Assembly: GCF_002843305.1 (NCBI RefSeq)
Contig: NZ_PGSG01000106.1
Span: 47,068-111,067, forward strand
DNA length: 64,000 nucleotides
Reading direction: 5' to 3'
DNA from: Streptomyces barkulensis
GTDB taxonomy: Bacteria > Actinomycetota > Actinomycetes > Streptomycetales > Streptomycetaceae
Of this stretch, positions 25,056-34,061 are shown piece after piece. Numbering within the stretch: position 1 is the first letter of the stretch; each line of letters begins with the position of its first letter. The translations under genes were made by a program, and so were the position numbers. A model generated the notes under the pieces. That model worked only from the letters and a program-made list of their open reading frames with translations, had not been told where the DNA came from and ran no database searches.

Positions 25056-25711
25056 GTGCCCAGCTCCCTGTCCAGGAAGCCGCGCAGCCGGTCCAGAGAG
25101 GTGGCCGCGACGGCGAAGGAGACCAGATCGCCCGGTTCGGCGCGGGTGCCGTGGGCGGGGACGAGGGAGCGGCCGGCGCGGGTGACCTCCACGACGCGGA
25201 TCTCGCCGTCGACGTCGAGGTCGGTCAGCCGCCTCCCGGTGAGGTGGCCCGGGAGCCGGGAGCGCACCAGCAGCGTCTCGCCGCCGCCGAAGGCGACCTC
25301 CGGGACGAGATGGCGGTGCAACAGCATCCGGTGGATGCGGTGCACCGTCCACTGGACGCCGGCGATGGTGGGGATGCCCAGCTCACGGCAGATGTCGGCC
25401 CGTCCGCCGTCATCGACACGGGCCAGGACGACGGGCACCCGGTAGGTGTCCCTGGCCGTCCGCGCGCTGACGATGTTGCTGTTGTCCTCGGAGGCCACGG
25501 CGACGAACGCGTCCGCGTGCTCGATGCCGGCGGCCTCCAGCGCGGCACGGGCGTACTCGCCGCCCTGCCGGAACCTCCCGGTGAAGCCGGCCGGCAGCCG
25601 GCCGCGCGCCCCGGCCGAGCGGTCGACGACGCGTACGTCGTGGCCTTCGGCGGCCAGCCGGACCGCGAGCGCGGAACCCACCCGCCCGCAGCCGGCGATC
25701 ACCACCCTCAT
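25052..25711 (-). CDS. RCK/TrkA-type NAD-binding regulatory protein
   Basis: 219 residues, paralog of the gene downstream. MRVVIAGCGRVGSALAVRLAAEGHDVRVVDR is the nucleotide-binding loop and GIPTIAGVQWTVHRIHRMLLHR the linker. The C-terminal RCK_C part shows LTGRRLTDLDVDGEIRVVEV and AEPGDLVSFAV. Overlaps of four bases with both neighbours (ATGA) place it in a P-ATPase-RCK-RCK operon. The pair resembles the CeoB/CeoC arrangement of mycobacteria in being two adjacent RCK proteins. Confidence 0.92.
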   Translation of the reverse strand: MRVVIAGCGRVGSALAVRLAAEGHDVRVVDRSAGARGRLPAGFTGRFRQGGEYARAALEAAGIEHADAFVAVASEDNSNIVSARTARDTYRVPVVLARVDDGGRADICRELGIPTIAGVQWTVHRIHRMLLHRHLVPEVAFGGGETLLVRSRLPGHLTGRRLTDLDVDGEIRVVEVTRAGRSLVPAHGTRAEPGDLVSFAVAATSLDRLRGFLDRELGT

Positions 25712-28548
25712 CGCGCGCCGCCCTCCCTCCGCGCCCCCCGGTGCGGCGGCTCCCCGCCCCGCGCGGGGCGCCGGCGCCGCAGCCACGCCTTGCGGGCCTC
25801 GTCGGCCAGCAGCGGCAGCACGCCCAGGCCCGTCAGGAGGGCCCAGTCGGCCAACTCCAGCGGCGCGGTGTTGAACAGGCCCCGCAGCAGGGGCACGTAG
25901 CTGATCGCCACCATGGCGGCGACCGCCAGGAGACCTGCCCCCAGCAGCCACGGGTTGGACGTCAGCACCGCCGGGCGCAGGGCGCTGCGCCGGTCGGTGC
26001 GCACCGACAGGGCGATGAAGAACTGGCTGAGCACGATGCCGGCGTGGACCATGGTGACCGCCTCCCGGTAGACGGGGGTGTCCTCGGTGAAGTCCGCGTA
26101 GGGGATGCCCGAGGAGCCCACCTGCCACAGGAACACCGCGCTCACACAGACCGTCTGGATGCCTCCGAGGAACAGCACGCGCCCCACCACGGCCGCGGAG
26201 AACAGCCGCTCGCGCCTGGGACGCGGCGGGCGGTCCATCACATCGGGCTCCGGCGGCTCGGCGCCCAGCGCGAGGGCGGGCATGACGTCGGTGCCCAGGT
26301 CGATCGCGAGTACCTGGACGGCACTGATGGGCACGAGCGGGAAACCGGCGGCGGTCGCCGCCAGGATGGGTCCGAGCTCGCCGATGTTGCTGCTGAAGAC
26401 GTAGACGAGGAACCTGCGGATGTTCTGGTAGACGGAGCGGCCGAGCCCGACGGCGGCGGCGATGGAGGCGAAGGAGTCGTCCAGCAGCACCATCACTGCG
26501 GCCTCGCGGGCGACGTCGGTGCCGGAGGCGCCCATCGCCACACCGATGTCGGCGTGTTTGAGGGCGGGGGCGTCGTTGGCGCCGTCGCCGGTGACGGCGA
26601 CGACCTCGCCGCGCCGCTGGAAGGCGGCCACGATGCGGGCCTTGTGTTCGGGGGCGACCCGGCACAGCAGCAGTTCGCGCCCCTGGGCGAGCAGGGCGTC
26701 CAGGTCCCGGTCGTCCATCGGCTCCAGACACGCGCCGGTCACCACCGCCGGTTCGGGGCCGCGCACGATGCCCACGCGGCGGGCGACGGCCTCGGCGGTC
26801 AGCGGGTGGTCGCCGGTGACCATCACGATGCGCACGCCCGCGCGGCGGCAGGCCTCGACCGCGTCGCTGACCTCCGGGCGCGGCGGGTCGAGCATGCCGG
26901 CCAGGCCCAGGAGCGTCAGGCCCGACTCGGTCTCCTCCCGTCCCGGGCGCGGCCCGTCCGGCAGCCGGCGGTGGGCCACACCCAGGACGCGCAGGCCCCG
27001 GGAGGCCATCTCGTCGTGCGCGGCGGTGACGGCGGCGCGCACCTTCGGTGTCAGCTCCCTGCGGTCGCCGCGCCAGTCGACGGCCTCGCAGCGGGCGAGC
27101 ACCTCGTGCGGAGCGCCCTTGACGAAGGCGGTGTACGGCGGGCGGTCCGCGCCGCCGGAGGCACGGTGGACTGTGCTCATCAGCTTGCGGGCCGGGTCGA
27201 AGGGGTGCTCGGCGGCACGGGGGGCCGCGGCCTCCTCGGCGTCCGGGTCGATCCCGGCCTTGGCCGCGGCCACCAGCAGCGCCCCCTCGGTGGTGTCGCC
27301 CAGGACCCGCCACCCCTGGTGCTCCGCGGGCGGCAGGAGCCGGGCGTCGCAGCACATGGCCGCCGCGCGCAGCAGCGGGCGTACCGCCGCGGGGTCGTCC
27401 ACCTCCCCGGCCGGTTCGTAGCCCACCCCCGAGACCGGGTGCGTCCTCCCGCCGGCCCACACCCGGGTGACGGTCATCTCCGCCCGGGTCAGGGTGCCGG
27501 TCTTGTCGGTGCAGATCACGGTGGTGGCACCCAGCGCCTCCACCGCCAGCGGCTTCTTGACCAGCGCGTGCCGCCGGGCCATGCGCCGCACCCCGATCGC
27601 CAGGGACACCGACAGGGTGGCGGGCAGCCCCTCGGGGACGAGGGCGACCATCACGCCCAGCGCGAAGACGAAGCCGGCCACCGGGTCCTGGCCGGCGGGC
27701 AGGCGTACGGCGAACAGCGCCGCGCCGACGGCCAGCGCCGTACCCGCCACCCGGCGTGCCATGGAGGCGACCTGGCGCTGCAGCGGCGTCCGCTGCCGGG
27801 GCGCCGCGGACGCCAGCCGGAAGATCCGTCCGAACTCCGTGGCCGAGCCGGTGGCGCACACCACGGCCTTGGCCGTGCCGGTGACGACGTCGGTGCCCAT
27901 GAAGACGCGGTTGCGGGCCTCCAGGGGCGGTCCGGGCGCCACGGCGTCGGCGGTGCGGCGCACGGGTGCGCTCTCCCCGGTCAGGGGCGCGTTGTCGACC
28001 GATACCTCGTGGGCCTCCACCAGGCGGCAGTCGGCCGGTACCGCGTCCCCGGCCTCCAGCACCACCACGTCACCGGGCACCAGTTCGTCCGCGGGGACCT
28101 CTCGCCGCTCGCCGCCGCGCAGCACCCGGCTGGTGTGCGGCACCATCGCCCGGAGCGTCTCGGCGGTGCGCTCGGCGGAGTACTCCTGGGCGAAGCCGAT
28201 GGCCGCGTTGAGCACGACCACGCAGAGGATGGCGACGGCCAGTTGCAGGGTGCCCTCCCGCGGCGGGTCCCGGAGGGCGTGGGCCAGGAAGGTGACCGCC
28301 GACGCGACGACCAGGACGACCGCGAACAAGTCGGTGAACTGGGCGGTCAGCAACCGCCAGGAGCCGCGGCGGGCGGCGCGCGGCAGCCGGTTGGGCCCGT
28401 ACCTCTCGCGCCGTGCGGCGGCCTCGGCCTCGGTCAGGCCGCGCGGGGAGGTGCCCAGCGCGACGTGGACCTGCGCGGCCGGCATCGTCTGCGCCGCGCT
28501 CCCGGCCGGGAGCGGGGCGTCCCCCAGGGGCTCGGTCCCGATGCTCAT
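25708..28548 (-). CDS. Cation-translocating P-type ATPase (P2-like)
   Basis: 946 residues. N-terminal cation-ATPase segment (GLTEAEAAARRERYGPNRLP), actuator domain with TGESAPVRRT, phosphorylation motif DKTGTLTRAEM near residue 349, MVTGDHPLTAEAVARR, VTGDGANDAPALKHADIGVAMG and a C-terminal set of membrane helices. No metal-binding CxxC. Likely a Ca2+, Mg2+ or Na+/K+-type P2 pump; ion not determinable. The ATG at 28548 has no ribosome binding site, but a 22-codon ORF ends exactly over it (ATGA), suggesting translational coupling. It is the first large gene of an operon with two RCK regulators. Confidence 0.92.
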   Translation of the reverse strand: MSIGTEPLGDAPLPAGSAAQTMPAAQVHVALGTSPRGLTEAEAAARRERYGPNRLPRAARRGSWRLLTAQFTDLFAVVLVVASAVTFLAHALRDPPREGTLQLAVAILCVVVLNAAIGFAQEYSAERTAETLRAMVPHTSRVLRGGERREVPADELVPGDVVVLEAGDAVPADCRLVEAHEVSVDNAPLTGESAPVRRTADAVAPGPPLEARNRVFMGTDVVTGTAKAVVCATGSATEFGRIFRLASAAPRQRTPLQRQVASMARRVAGTALAVGAALFAVRLPAGQDPVAGFVFALGVMVALVPEGLPATLSVSLAIGVRRMARRHALVKKPLAVEALGATTVICTDKTGTLTRAEMTVTRVWAGGRTHPVSGVGYEPAGEVDDPAAVRPLLRAAAMCCDARLLPPAEHQGWRVLGDTTEGALLVAAAKAGIDPDAEEAAAPRAAEHPFDPARKLMSTVHRASGGADRPPYTAFVKGAPHEVLARCEAVDWRGDRRELTPKVRAAVTAAHDEMASRGLRVLGVAHRRLPDGPRPGREETESGLTLLGLAGMLDPPRPEVSDAVEACRRAGVRIVMVTGDHPLTAEAVARRVGIVRGPEPAVVTGACLEPMDDRDLDALLAQGRELLLCRVAPEHKARIVAAFQRRGEVVAVTGDGANDAPALKHADIGVAMGASGTDVAREAAVMVLLDDSFASIAAAVGLGRSVYQNIRRFLVYVFSSNIGELGPILAATAAGFPLVPISAVQVLAIDLGTDVMPALALGAEPPEPDVMDRPPRPRRERLFSAAVVGRVLFLGGIQTVCVSAVFLWQVGSSGIPYADFTEDTPVYREAVTMVHAGIVLSQFFIALSVRTDRRSALRPAVLTSNPWLLGAGLLAVAAMVAISYVPLLRGLFNTAPLELADWALLTGLGVLPLLADEARKAWLRRRRPARGGEPPHRGARREGGAR

Positions 28549-28613
28549 CGGGGCGCGCCGCCGCCGTCCGCGCCGCCCGCACCGGGCCGGATCTCGGGGA
28601 GGGCGGTGCTCAT
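28545..28613 (-). CDS. 22-residue leader ORF coupled to the P-type ATPase
   Basis: ATG at 28613 with a weak GAGG upstream reads 22 codons (MSTALPEIRPGAGGADGGGAPR) and stops in a TGA that overlaps the ATPase ATG. No homology is claimed. Its position explains how the ATPase start is translated without its own ribosome binding site. It could be a regulatory leader peptide, or chance. Confidence 0.35.
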   Translation of the reverse strand: MSTALPEIRPGAGGADGGGAPR

Positions 28614-28789
28614 GGTCCTCAGTGTGGGCGCGGCCCGCAGGCGCCGCAATCGGAGACCCCGCAGGGTTGCGCCCACTGGTTGCGGGTACCGCGTCGCGGG
28701 GTACCCGGCCCTGCGTCCGGGGCGCGCGGAGGCCGGAGCAGAGGCCTCGAAGGGCGGGCTCCGGAGAGTCTCGGAGAGCGGTGACGGCC

Positions 28790-29059
28790 ATGCACGCGGA
28801 ACTGGGAGACGAGCTGATCATCGAGAGCCCGGCCACGGGCGTCGCCCGGCGGGACGGCGAGATCATCGGGCTGCACCACGACGACGGGACACCGCCGTAC
28901 GACGTGCGCTGGTCGGACACCGGCCGGGTATCGCTGGTCTTCCCCGGGCCCGATGCCCACGTCCGTCATCTGCACCACCGCGAGGACCCGGGCACCGCCC
29001 CGGGCCCCGGCCCGGACACCACGGAGCCGCGCGGAGCCGGCGGATCCGGCCGGGGATGA
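28790..29059 (+). CDS. DUF1918 protein
   Basis: 89 residues. Residues 1-60 match DUF1918 (GDELIIESPATGVARRDGEIIGLHHDDGTPPYDVRWSDTGRVSLVFPGPDAHVRH), a small SH3-like domain common in actinobacteria and often in stress regulons. The last 25 residues are low-complexity G, P and E. A GGAGAG sequence lies upstream of the ATG. Function unknown. Divergent from the P-ATPase operon and convergent with the Acg-type gene, with a strong terminator between. Confidence 0.88.
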   Translation: MHAELGDELIIESPATGVARRDGEIIGLHHDDGTPPYDVRWSDTGRVSLVFPGPDAHVRHLHHREDPGTAPGPGPDTTEPRGAGGSGRG

Positions 29060-29079
29060 CCCGGCCGGATCCGGCCTTG

Positions 29080-29105
29080 GCGCGTCGTGCCGCGGCACGA
29101 CGCGC
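29080..29105. terminator. Bidirectional terminator between DUF1918 and Acg genes
   Basis: Perfect 26-base palindrome 20 bases beyond the DUF1918 stop; its last base is the first base of the convergent gene's stop-codon complement. Confidence 0.75.
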
Positions 29106-30151
29106 TAAGGCTCGATGTCGAGCACCTCTCCCGGCGGGCGGCGCGGGGTGCCGGGCCCCGGCGGCCCGTATCCCAGCCGCAGCACCATCTGCACCTGGCC
29201 CCGGCCCGACACCGGATCGCGCAGCGGCCAGCGCAGGTCGGACCACTCCACGGGCTGGGTGGCCGGCGAGCCGACCAGGCCCTCTCCGGTCGCCAGCAGC
29301 AGGACGCGCTCCATGGCCTGCCCCGCCCTCAGCCAGTCCGCGGGGCGGTCCTTCACCGTGCTGAGCAGGGCGATCTGCGGTTGCCGCTCGAAGGTCTCCG
29401 AGCGGCGCCCGGCCACGTGCCCGGTGCCCGCGAAGTCCCGCACCGGGGCGCGCCCGTCGAACTTGCGCGGCCCGAAGGCGTACTCGGGGATCCCGTCGCC
29501 GGCCGTGCCCGCCCCGGCTACGGCGTCCGCCCCGGCGGTCGCGGCGGTTCCGGTGCGGGTCCAGTGCGCCAGGTCCTCCGCCTCGCCGCGGTCGGCGCGG
29601 TTGCGGGCCTCGGCCTCCTCCACCAGTTCCAGCACCCACCGCAGATGCCTCGGCCCGGGGAAGTCCAGCAGGGCGCCCTCCCTCAGTGCGGCGTCGGACA
29701 GTGCGGTGCGCAGCGCCTGGGGGATCTCCGCCCCGGTGAACGGCCGGCGGCTGGTGTGGCGGCGGTGTACGGCCGGGTGGAGCGCGCCGATCCCGTCCTC
29801 ACCGTCCCCGCCACTCCCGCCGCCCTCGCCGTCCCCGGGACCGGCCGGCCGCACCACGGCGAGCAGGGCGGGATCGTCCGGGTCCGGCAGCAGCCGGGTC
29901 ACCGGCCGCAGCCCCTCGTGGGCGAGCGCGACCCTCAGGTTGAACAGGGCGGCGCCGCAGCTGATGTGGAGGGCGCGCCCGTCGGGGTCGGCGTGCGGGA
30001 GCGCCCGGCCGAAGTCCGCGCGCATCTGGAAGGCGCCCTCGCTCCTCAGGTAGCGGAACCGCCACGGCTGGGTGTTGTGCATGGACGGGGCCGCGGCGGC
30101 GTCGCGGACCGCGGCCGTCACCCGTTCGTCGGACATCTCCCGTGTGCTCAT
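29105..30151 (-). CDS. Acg family FMN-binding nitroreductase-like protein
   Basis: 348 residues with AAAAPSMHNTQPWRFRYLRSEG near the N terminus (Acg/Rv3131 signature), RALHISCGAALFNLRVALAHEG, HRRHTSRRPFTG and LRAGQAMERVLLLATGEGLVGS. Same family as 21008-21982, with a Gly/Asp-rich insertion at about residues 105-120. Likely an FMN-binding hypoxia-response protein. The ATG at 30151 lies close to GGGGAGG. It follows the DUF1876 gene on the same strand, but a terminator lies between, so probably a separate unit. Confidence 0.92.
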   Translation of the reverse strand: MSTREMSDERVTAAVRDAAAAPSMHNTQPWRFRYLRSEGAFQMRADFGRALPHADPDGRALHISCGAALFNLRVALAHEGLRPVTRLLPDPDDPALLAVVRPAGPGDGEGGGSGGDGEDGIGALHPAVHRRHTSRRPFTGAEIPQALRTALSDAALREGALLDFPGPRHLRWVLELVEEAEARNRADRGEAEDLAHWTRTGTAATAGADAVAGAGTAGDGIPEYAFGPRKFDGRAPVRDFAGTGHVAGRRSETFERQPQIALLSTVKDRPADWLRAGQAMERVLLLATGEGLVGSPATQPVEWSDLRWPLRDPVSGRGQVQMVLRLGYGPPGPGTPRRPPGEVLDIEP

Positions 30152-30203
30152 CGGGCCTCCCCGGTCTGGCGGCCCGCCGGCTGCCGGTGTGGGCGGCTCC
30201 GAA

Positions 30204-30232
30204 GGACGCGCCCGCGGGCCGGGGGCGCGTCC
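30204..30232 (-). terminator. Terminator after the DUF1876 gene
   Basis: 10-base stem (30204-30213 with 30223-30232), 28 bases past the DUF1876 stop. Confidence 0.6.
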
Positions 30233-30259
30233 GGGGCCGGGGCGCCGGGCCGGCCGGGG

Positions 30260-30514
30260 TCAGGGCCCGGGGTGCGCCACGCCCTCGATGTCGGTGCGCG
30301 CGACGCTCAGCAGCTTCTGCGCCAGGTCGTTCATCGCGCGTCCCGCCGCGAGTTCGTCGCCGATCTCGGGGACGTCCCTGTCGTGCGGGTTGCGCCGCGC
30401 GACGCCCTGCCCGCTGATCTCCGTGCCCCCGAGGTCCAGTACCGCGCGGGCCTTCGTCGTGCCCTCCTCCTCGAAGAGGTGGAGGCGGATCTTCCAGTCC
30501 TGTGTGTGAGCCAT
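30260..30514 (-). CDS. DUF1876 protein
   Basis: 84 residues: MAHTQDWKIRLHLFEEEGTTKARAVLDLGG then GQGVARRNPHDRDVPEIGDELAAGRAMNDLAQKLL, the DUF1876 pattern (dsRBD-like small protein). Unknown function; a repeated companion of dormancy-type genes in actinobacteria. The ATG at 30514 follows CAGGGAGCAG. A partly matching GGGGCCG-AT-GGGTCC sequence lies 23 bases upstream. Confidence 0.88.
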   Translation of the reverse strand: MAHTQDWKIRLHLFEEEGTTKARAVLDLGGTEISGQGVARRNPHDRDVPEIGDELAAGRAMNDLAQKLLSVARTDIEGVAHPGP

Positions 30515-30903
30515 CGTCTGCTCCCTGGGGTGGTGCGGGGCCGATGGGTCCGGATGCGTTCGGCCCGGTCCGGATGTACGCGCCTGCCGCGGCCCTCCGC
30601 AGCCGTCCCGGCGCGGCCGTGTCTCCCGCGGTGCCCTCCGCCCGCCGGCCCGCCGGTTTCGGTGGCCGCCGCACCGGGCATCGCCGGCGCCTCCTCGGCG
30701 TGGATACGCCTGCGGCCTCCGCCTCCCACGGTAACCCCGGTGCCGTGAGGGTTCCATCGGACGGCGTACGGCCCGCGTCCCGCTCAGGGCGGGGCGGCGG
30801 GTTTCCGGAGCGGCCTTCCCGGTACTCCCACCGTGCGGGGGCCGCGGCCCGCGCGGCCCCCGCACGACCTCAGCACGCTCGACGGCAGCCAAGGAGCCAC
30901 AGG
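30515..30903. promoter_or_regulatory. Divergent intergenic region with a hairpin near the phosphotransferase gene
   Basis: 389 bases without a supported gene. Contains GGGGCCGATGGGTCC (30537-30551), a degenerate version of the stress palindrome. A 14-base perfect inverted repeat (30833-30846 with 30852-30865) lies 38 bases upstream of the next start and could act in the 5-prime leader. Confidence 0.45.
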
Positions 30904-32499
30904 ATGCCCACACCCCCGACCTCCGGTCCCGGTCCCGGCCCCCGCCCCGACGCCGGCCCCGGTACCGGGGCGGGAGCGGCACACCCCCCGCGCGCGGAGC
31001 TCGGCGAGACCCACACCGCGGTGCTGTTCTTCCTCGCGGACCGCGTCTACAAGCTCAAGAAGCCGGTCGGCCTGGGGTTCGTGGACTTCACCACCCTCGC
31101 CGCCCGGCGGCGGGGCTGCGAGCGGGAGATCGAGCTCAACCGCCGTTTCGCACCCGACGTCTACCTGGGGCTCGCGGAGGTCCACTGCCCTTTCGACTCC
31201 CCTTCCGGGCGGGAGGGGGACGGCGGGCCCGAGCCGGTCGTGGTGATGCGCCGTATGCCGGCCGGGCGCCGGCTGTCCGCCCTGGTGCGCCGGGGCGAGG
31301 ACGTACAAGAGCCGCTGCGGGCCGTGGCGCGGCTGCTGGCGGCGCGGCACGCGGACTCCCCGCGCGGGCCGGAGGTGGTGCGCGAGGGCACCCGGGACGC
31401 GCTCGCCGGGCGCTGGGAGGCGAACTTCACCGAGGTCCGCGCCATGGAGGGCTCGGTCGGGCTGCCCGAAGGGGTGTCAGAGGCCGAGCGGCTGGTGCGC
31501 CGCTACCTCGGCGGCCGCGAGGTGCTGTTCGAGACGCGCATCCGCCGCAACCGGGTCGTGGACGGGCACGGCGATCTGCGGGCCGAGGACATCTTCTGCC
31601 TCGACGACGGCCCGCGCGTCCTGGACTGTCTGGAGTTCGACGACCGGCTGCGCTACGTCGACGGCCTGGACGACGCGGCGTTCCTCGCGATGGACCTGGA
31701 GCGTCTGGGCGCACCGGACGCGGCGGCGTTCTTCCTGGCCCGCTACAGCGAGTACTCCGCGGACCCCGCGCCGCCCTCCCTGTGGCACCACTACGTCGCC
31801 TACCGCGCCTTCGTCCGTGCCAAGGTCTCCCTCATCCAGGCCGTCCAGGGCGCGCCGGGGGCGCAGGAGGAGGCACGGGGGCTGGTGACGACGGCCCTGC
31901 TCCACCTGCGCGCCTCCGCCGTACGCCTGATCCTGGTCGGCGGGCTGCCGGGCCGCGGCAAGTCCACGCTCTCGGGGGCGCTGGCGGACCGGATGGGCGT
32001 CACGCTGCTCAGCAGCGACCGCGTCCGCAAGGAGCTGGCGGGCATCCCGGCCGAGCAGCCGGCGCCCGCTCCCTACGGCGAGGGCCTGTACACGCCCGAG
32101 CGGACGCGCGCCACCTACTCCGCCCTCCTGGACCGCGCGGACGCCCTGCTGTCCTCGGGCGAGTCGGTGGTGCTGGACGCGAGCTGGACGGACCCGGAGC
32201 AGCGGGAGGCGGCCCGGCGGACCGCCGGGCGCGCCGGCGCGGAACTGGTCGCCCTGAACTGCCGGACGCCGGGTGATGTGGCCGACTCCCGGCTGGCCGG
32301 ACGCGCGCCGGGGGTCTCCGACGCCGGGGCGGAGGTGGCCGCCGCCATGGCGCGGCGGGAGGCGCCGTGGCCGGACGCCGTCACCGTGGACACCTCCGGC
32401 CCGCTCCGGGCGGCGGCCGACCAGGCGCTGGCGGCGGTGTACCCGTACGGTGCCGGGCCCGCCCCGGCCTTCCGCCGCCCCTACATGGAGCCGGGCTGA
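30904..32499 (+). CDS. Aminoglycoside-phosphotransferase-like/P-loop kinase fusion
   Basis: 531 residues. Residues about 30-330 form an APH-like kinase lobe: FFLADRVYKLKKPVGLGFVDF (ATP Lys), VDGHGDLRAEDIFC (catalytic HGDLR, near 220) and LDCLEFDDRLRYVDGLDD. From about 340 a P-loop NTPase follows: LILVGGLPGRGKSTLSGALADRMG, with LSSDRVRKEL downstream, as in gluconate/zeta-type small-molecule kinases. This two-kinase fusion is widespread in bacteria; its substrate is unknown. The ATG follows AAGGAGCCACAGG. It lies upstream of nicotinate phosphoribosyltransferase on the same strand (79-base gap). Confidence 0.85.
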   Translation: MPTPPTSGPGPGPRPDAGPGTGAGAAHPPRAELGETHTAVLFFLADRVYKLKKPVGLGFVDFTTLAARRRGCEREIELNRRFAPDVYLGLAEVHCPFDSPSGREGDGGPEPVVVMRRMPAGRRLSALVRRGEDVQEPLRAVARLLAARHADSPRGPEVVREGTRDALAGRWEANFTEVRAMEGSVGLPEGVSEAERLVRRYLGGREVLFETRIRRNRVVDGHGDLRAEDIFCLDDGPRVLDCLEFDDRLRYVDGLDDAAFLAMDLERLGAPDAAAFFLARYSEYSADPAPPSLWHHYVAYRAFVRAKVSLIQAVQGAPGAQEEARGLVTTALLHLRASAVRLILVGGLPGRGKSTLSGALADRMGVTLLSSDRVRKELAGIPAEQPAPAPYGEGLYTPERTRATYSALLDRADALLSSGESVVLDASWTDPEQREAARRTAGRAGAELVALNCRTPGDVADSRLAGRAPGVSDAGAEVAAAMARREAPWPDAVTVDTSGPLRAAADQALAAVYPYGAGPAPAFRRPYMEPG

Positions 32500-32578
32500 C
32501 GGGCTGACGGGCTTCCGGTCGGAAGGGGCCGGGCCGGGTGGAGGTGCGCCGGGCCGCGCACGGAAGGAGACTGCGGAC

Positions 32579-33943
32579 ATGACCGGACAGATGACCGTCC
32601 CCGGAGCGCTCACCACGGACCTGTACGAGGTGAGCATGGCCCTGGCCTACCTGCGCGAGGACATGACCGGCGAGGCCGTCTTCAGTCTGTTCGTGCGGAA
32701 GCTGCCGCCGCACCGCGGCTTCCTGGTGGCGGCGGGGCTGGAGTCGGCACTGTCGTACCTGGAGGGACTGCGGGTCGGCGCGAGCGAGGCCGCCGCCTTC
32801 GCCGAGGCGCTGCACCGGCCGGTGGAGGACCTGGAGCCGATGCGGGGTCTGGAGTTCACCGGCGAGGTGCGGGCGGTGCCCGAGGGCCGGATCGTGCTGG
32901 CGGGCGAGCCGCTGCTGGAGGTGACCGCCCCGCTGCCGCAGGCGCAGCTGGTGGAGACCTGTCTGCTCAACCAGCTCAGCCACCAGACCACCATCGCCTC
33001 GAAGGCGGCGCGCTGCGTCCTGGCCGCCGGCGGCCGCCCGGTGGTGGACTTCTCGCTGCGCCGCACCCACGGGGTCGAGGCGGGCCTGCGCATGGCCCGG
33101 CTCGGCGCCCTGGTGGGTTTCGCCGGCACCAGTGACGTGGCCGCGTCCGCCGCCTACGGCATTCCGGCGGTGGGCACCATGGCGCACTCCTTCGTGGAGG
33201 CGTACGAGGACGAGGAGGCGGCCTTCCGCGCCTTCGCCCGGGTCCATCCGGGCCCGGTGACCTTCCTGGTGGACACCTACGACACCGAGGAGGGCGTGCG
33301 GACGGCGGCGCGGGTGCTGCGCGACCTGGAGTACGGGCCCGGCTGCGCCGTCCGGCTGGACAGCGGCGATCTGGGCGAACTGGCCGTGCGCGCGCGGCGG
33401 ATCCTGGACGCGGCCGGGCTGGAGGAGGTGCGGATCACCGCCAGCGGCGGCCTGGACGAGTACGGCGTCGACCGCCTGGTGCGCTCGGGCGCCCCGATCG
33501 ACGTCTACGCCGTGGGCACCCGCGTCGGGGTCTCGGCCGACGCCCCCTATCTGGACTCCGCCTACAAGCTGGTGTCCTACGACGGGCGGCCGGTGATGAA
33601 GCTGTCGGCGGCCAAGGTGACCGCTCCGGGGGCCAAGCAGGTCTTCCGCGGCCCGGGTTTCGCCGATGTCGTCGCCCTGCGGGAGGAGGAGCCGCCGCCC
33701 GGTGCCGAGCCGCTGCTGGAGACGGTGATGACCGGCGGCCGGCGCGTCGCCGCCCCCGCGACCCTGGCGGTCGCCCGCGAGCGCTTCGAGGCCGATCTGG
33801 CACGGCTGCCCGACGAGGCGCGGCGTGTGGTGGATCCGGTGCCGCCGCGTCCCGTCGCCTCCGAGGCCCTGTCGCGCCTGACCGCCGAGGTGCGCTCCCG
33901 TATCGAGGAGCGGGTGTTCGGCGGCCGTACGGCGGCAGGCTGA
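32579..33943 (+). CDS. pncB: Nicotinate phosphoribosyltransferase
   Basis: 454 residues. Converts nicotinate + PRPP (+ATP) to nicotinate mononucleotide in the Preiss-Handler NAD salvage pathway. MTVPGALTTDLYEVSMALAYL at the N terminus binds substrate. DFSLRRTHGVEAGLRMARLG is the active-site region, GTMAHSFVEAYEDEEAAF and LDSGDLGELAVRAR bind phosphoribosyl, and YAVGTRVGVSADAPYLDSAYKLV closes the barrel. The ATG is preceded by CGGAAGGAGAC. Followed by a terminator. NAD salvage beside dormancy genes is plausible for restoring redox cofactors. Confidence 0.95.
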   Translation: MTGQMTVPGALTTDLYEVSMALAYLREDMTGEAVFSLFVRKLPPHRGFLVAAGLESALSYLEGLRVGASEAAAFAEALHRPVEDLEPMRGLEFTGEVRAVPEGRIVLAGEPLLEVTAPLPQAQLVETCLLNQLSHQTTIASKAARCVLAAGGRPVVDFSLRRTHGVEAGLRMARLGALVGFAGTSDVAASAAYGIPAVGTMAHSFVEAYEDEEAAFRAFARVHPGPVTFLVDTYDTEEGVRTAARVLRDLEYGPGCAVRLDSGDLGELAVRARRILDAAGLEEVRITASGGLDEYGVDRLVRSGAPIDVYAVGTRVGVSADAPYLDSAYKLVSYDGRPVMKLSAAKVTAPGAKQVFRGPGFADVVALREEEPPPGAEPLLETVMTGGRRVAAPATLAVARERFEADLARLPDEARRVVDPVPPRPVASEALSRLTAEVRSRIEERVFGGRTAAG

Positions 33944-33988
33944 ACCGCGCAGGCCGCGCGGCGCGGCGCCGTACGGCCCGCGCGCGAC

Positions 33989-34025
33989 GGGCCCCGGGCG
34001 GTGGCCTGGTCGCCGCCCGGGGCCC
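33989..34025 (+). terminator. Terminator after pncB
   Basis: 13-base perfect stem (33989-34001 with 34013-34025), 45 bases after the stop. Confidence 0.75.
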
Positions 34026-34031
34026 TTGGGA

Positions 34032-34051
34032 GGGGGAGCCGCCGCTCCCCC
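34032..34051 (-). terminator. Terminator after the secreted-protein gene
   Basis: 8-base stem GGGGGAGC with a 4-base loop, 10 bases past the minus-strand stop at 34062. Confidence 0.55.
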
Positions 34052-34061
34052 GGTCAGTCGG

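Noticed and set aside
25741..29364. 1207-codon plus-strand frame
   Set aside because: Antisense of the second P-type ATPase operon; DUF1918 is in a different frame.
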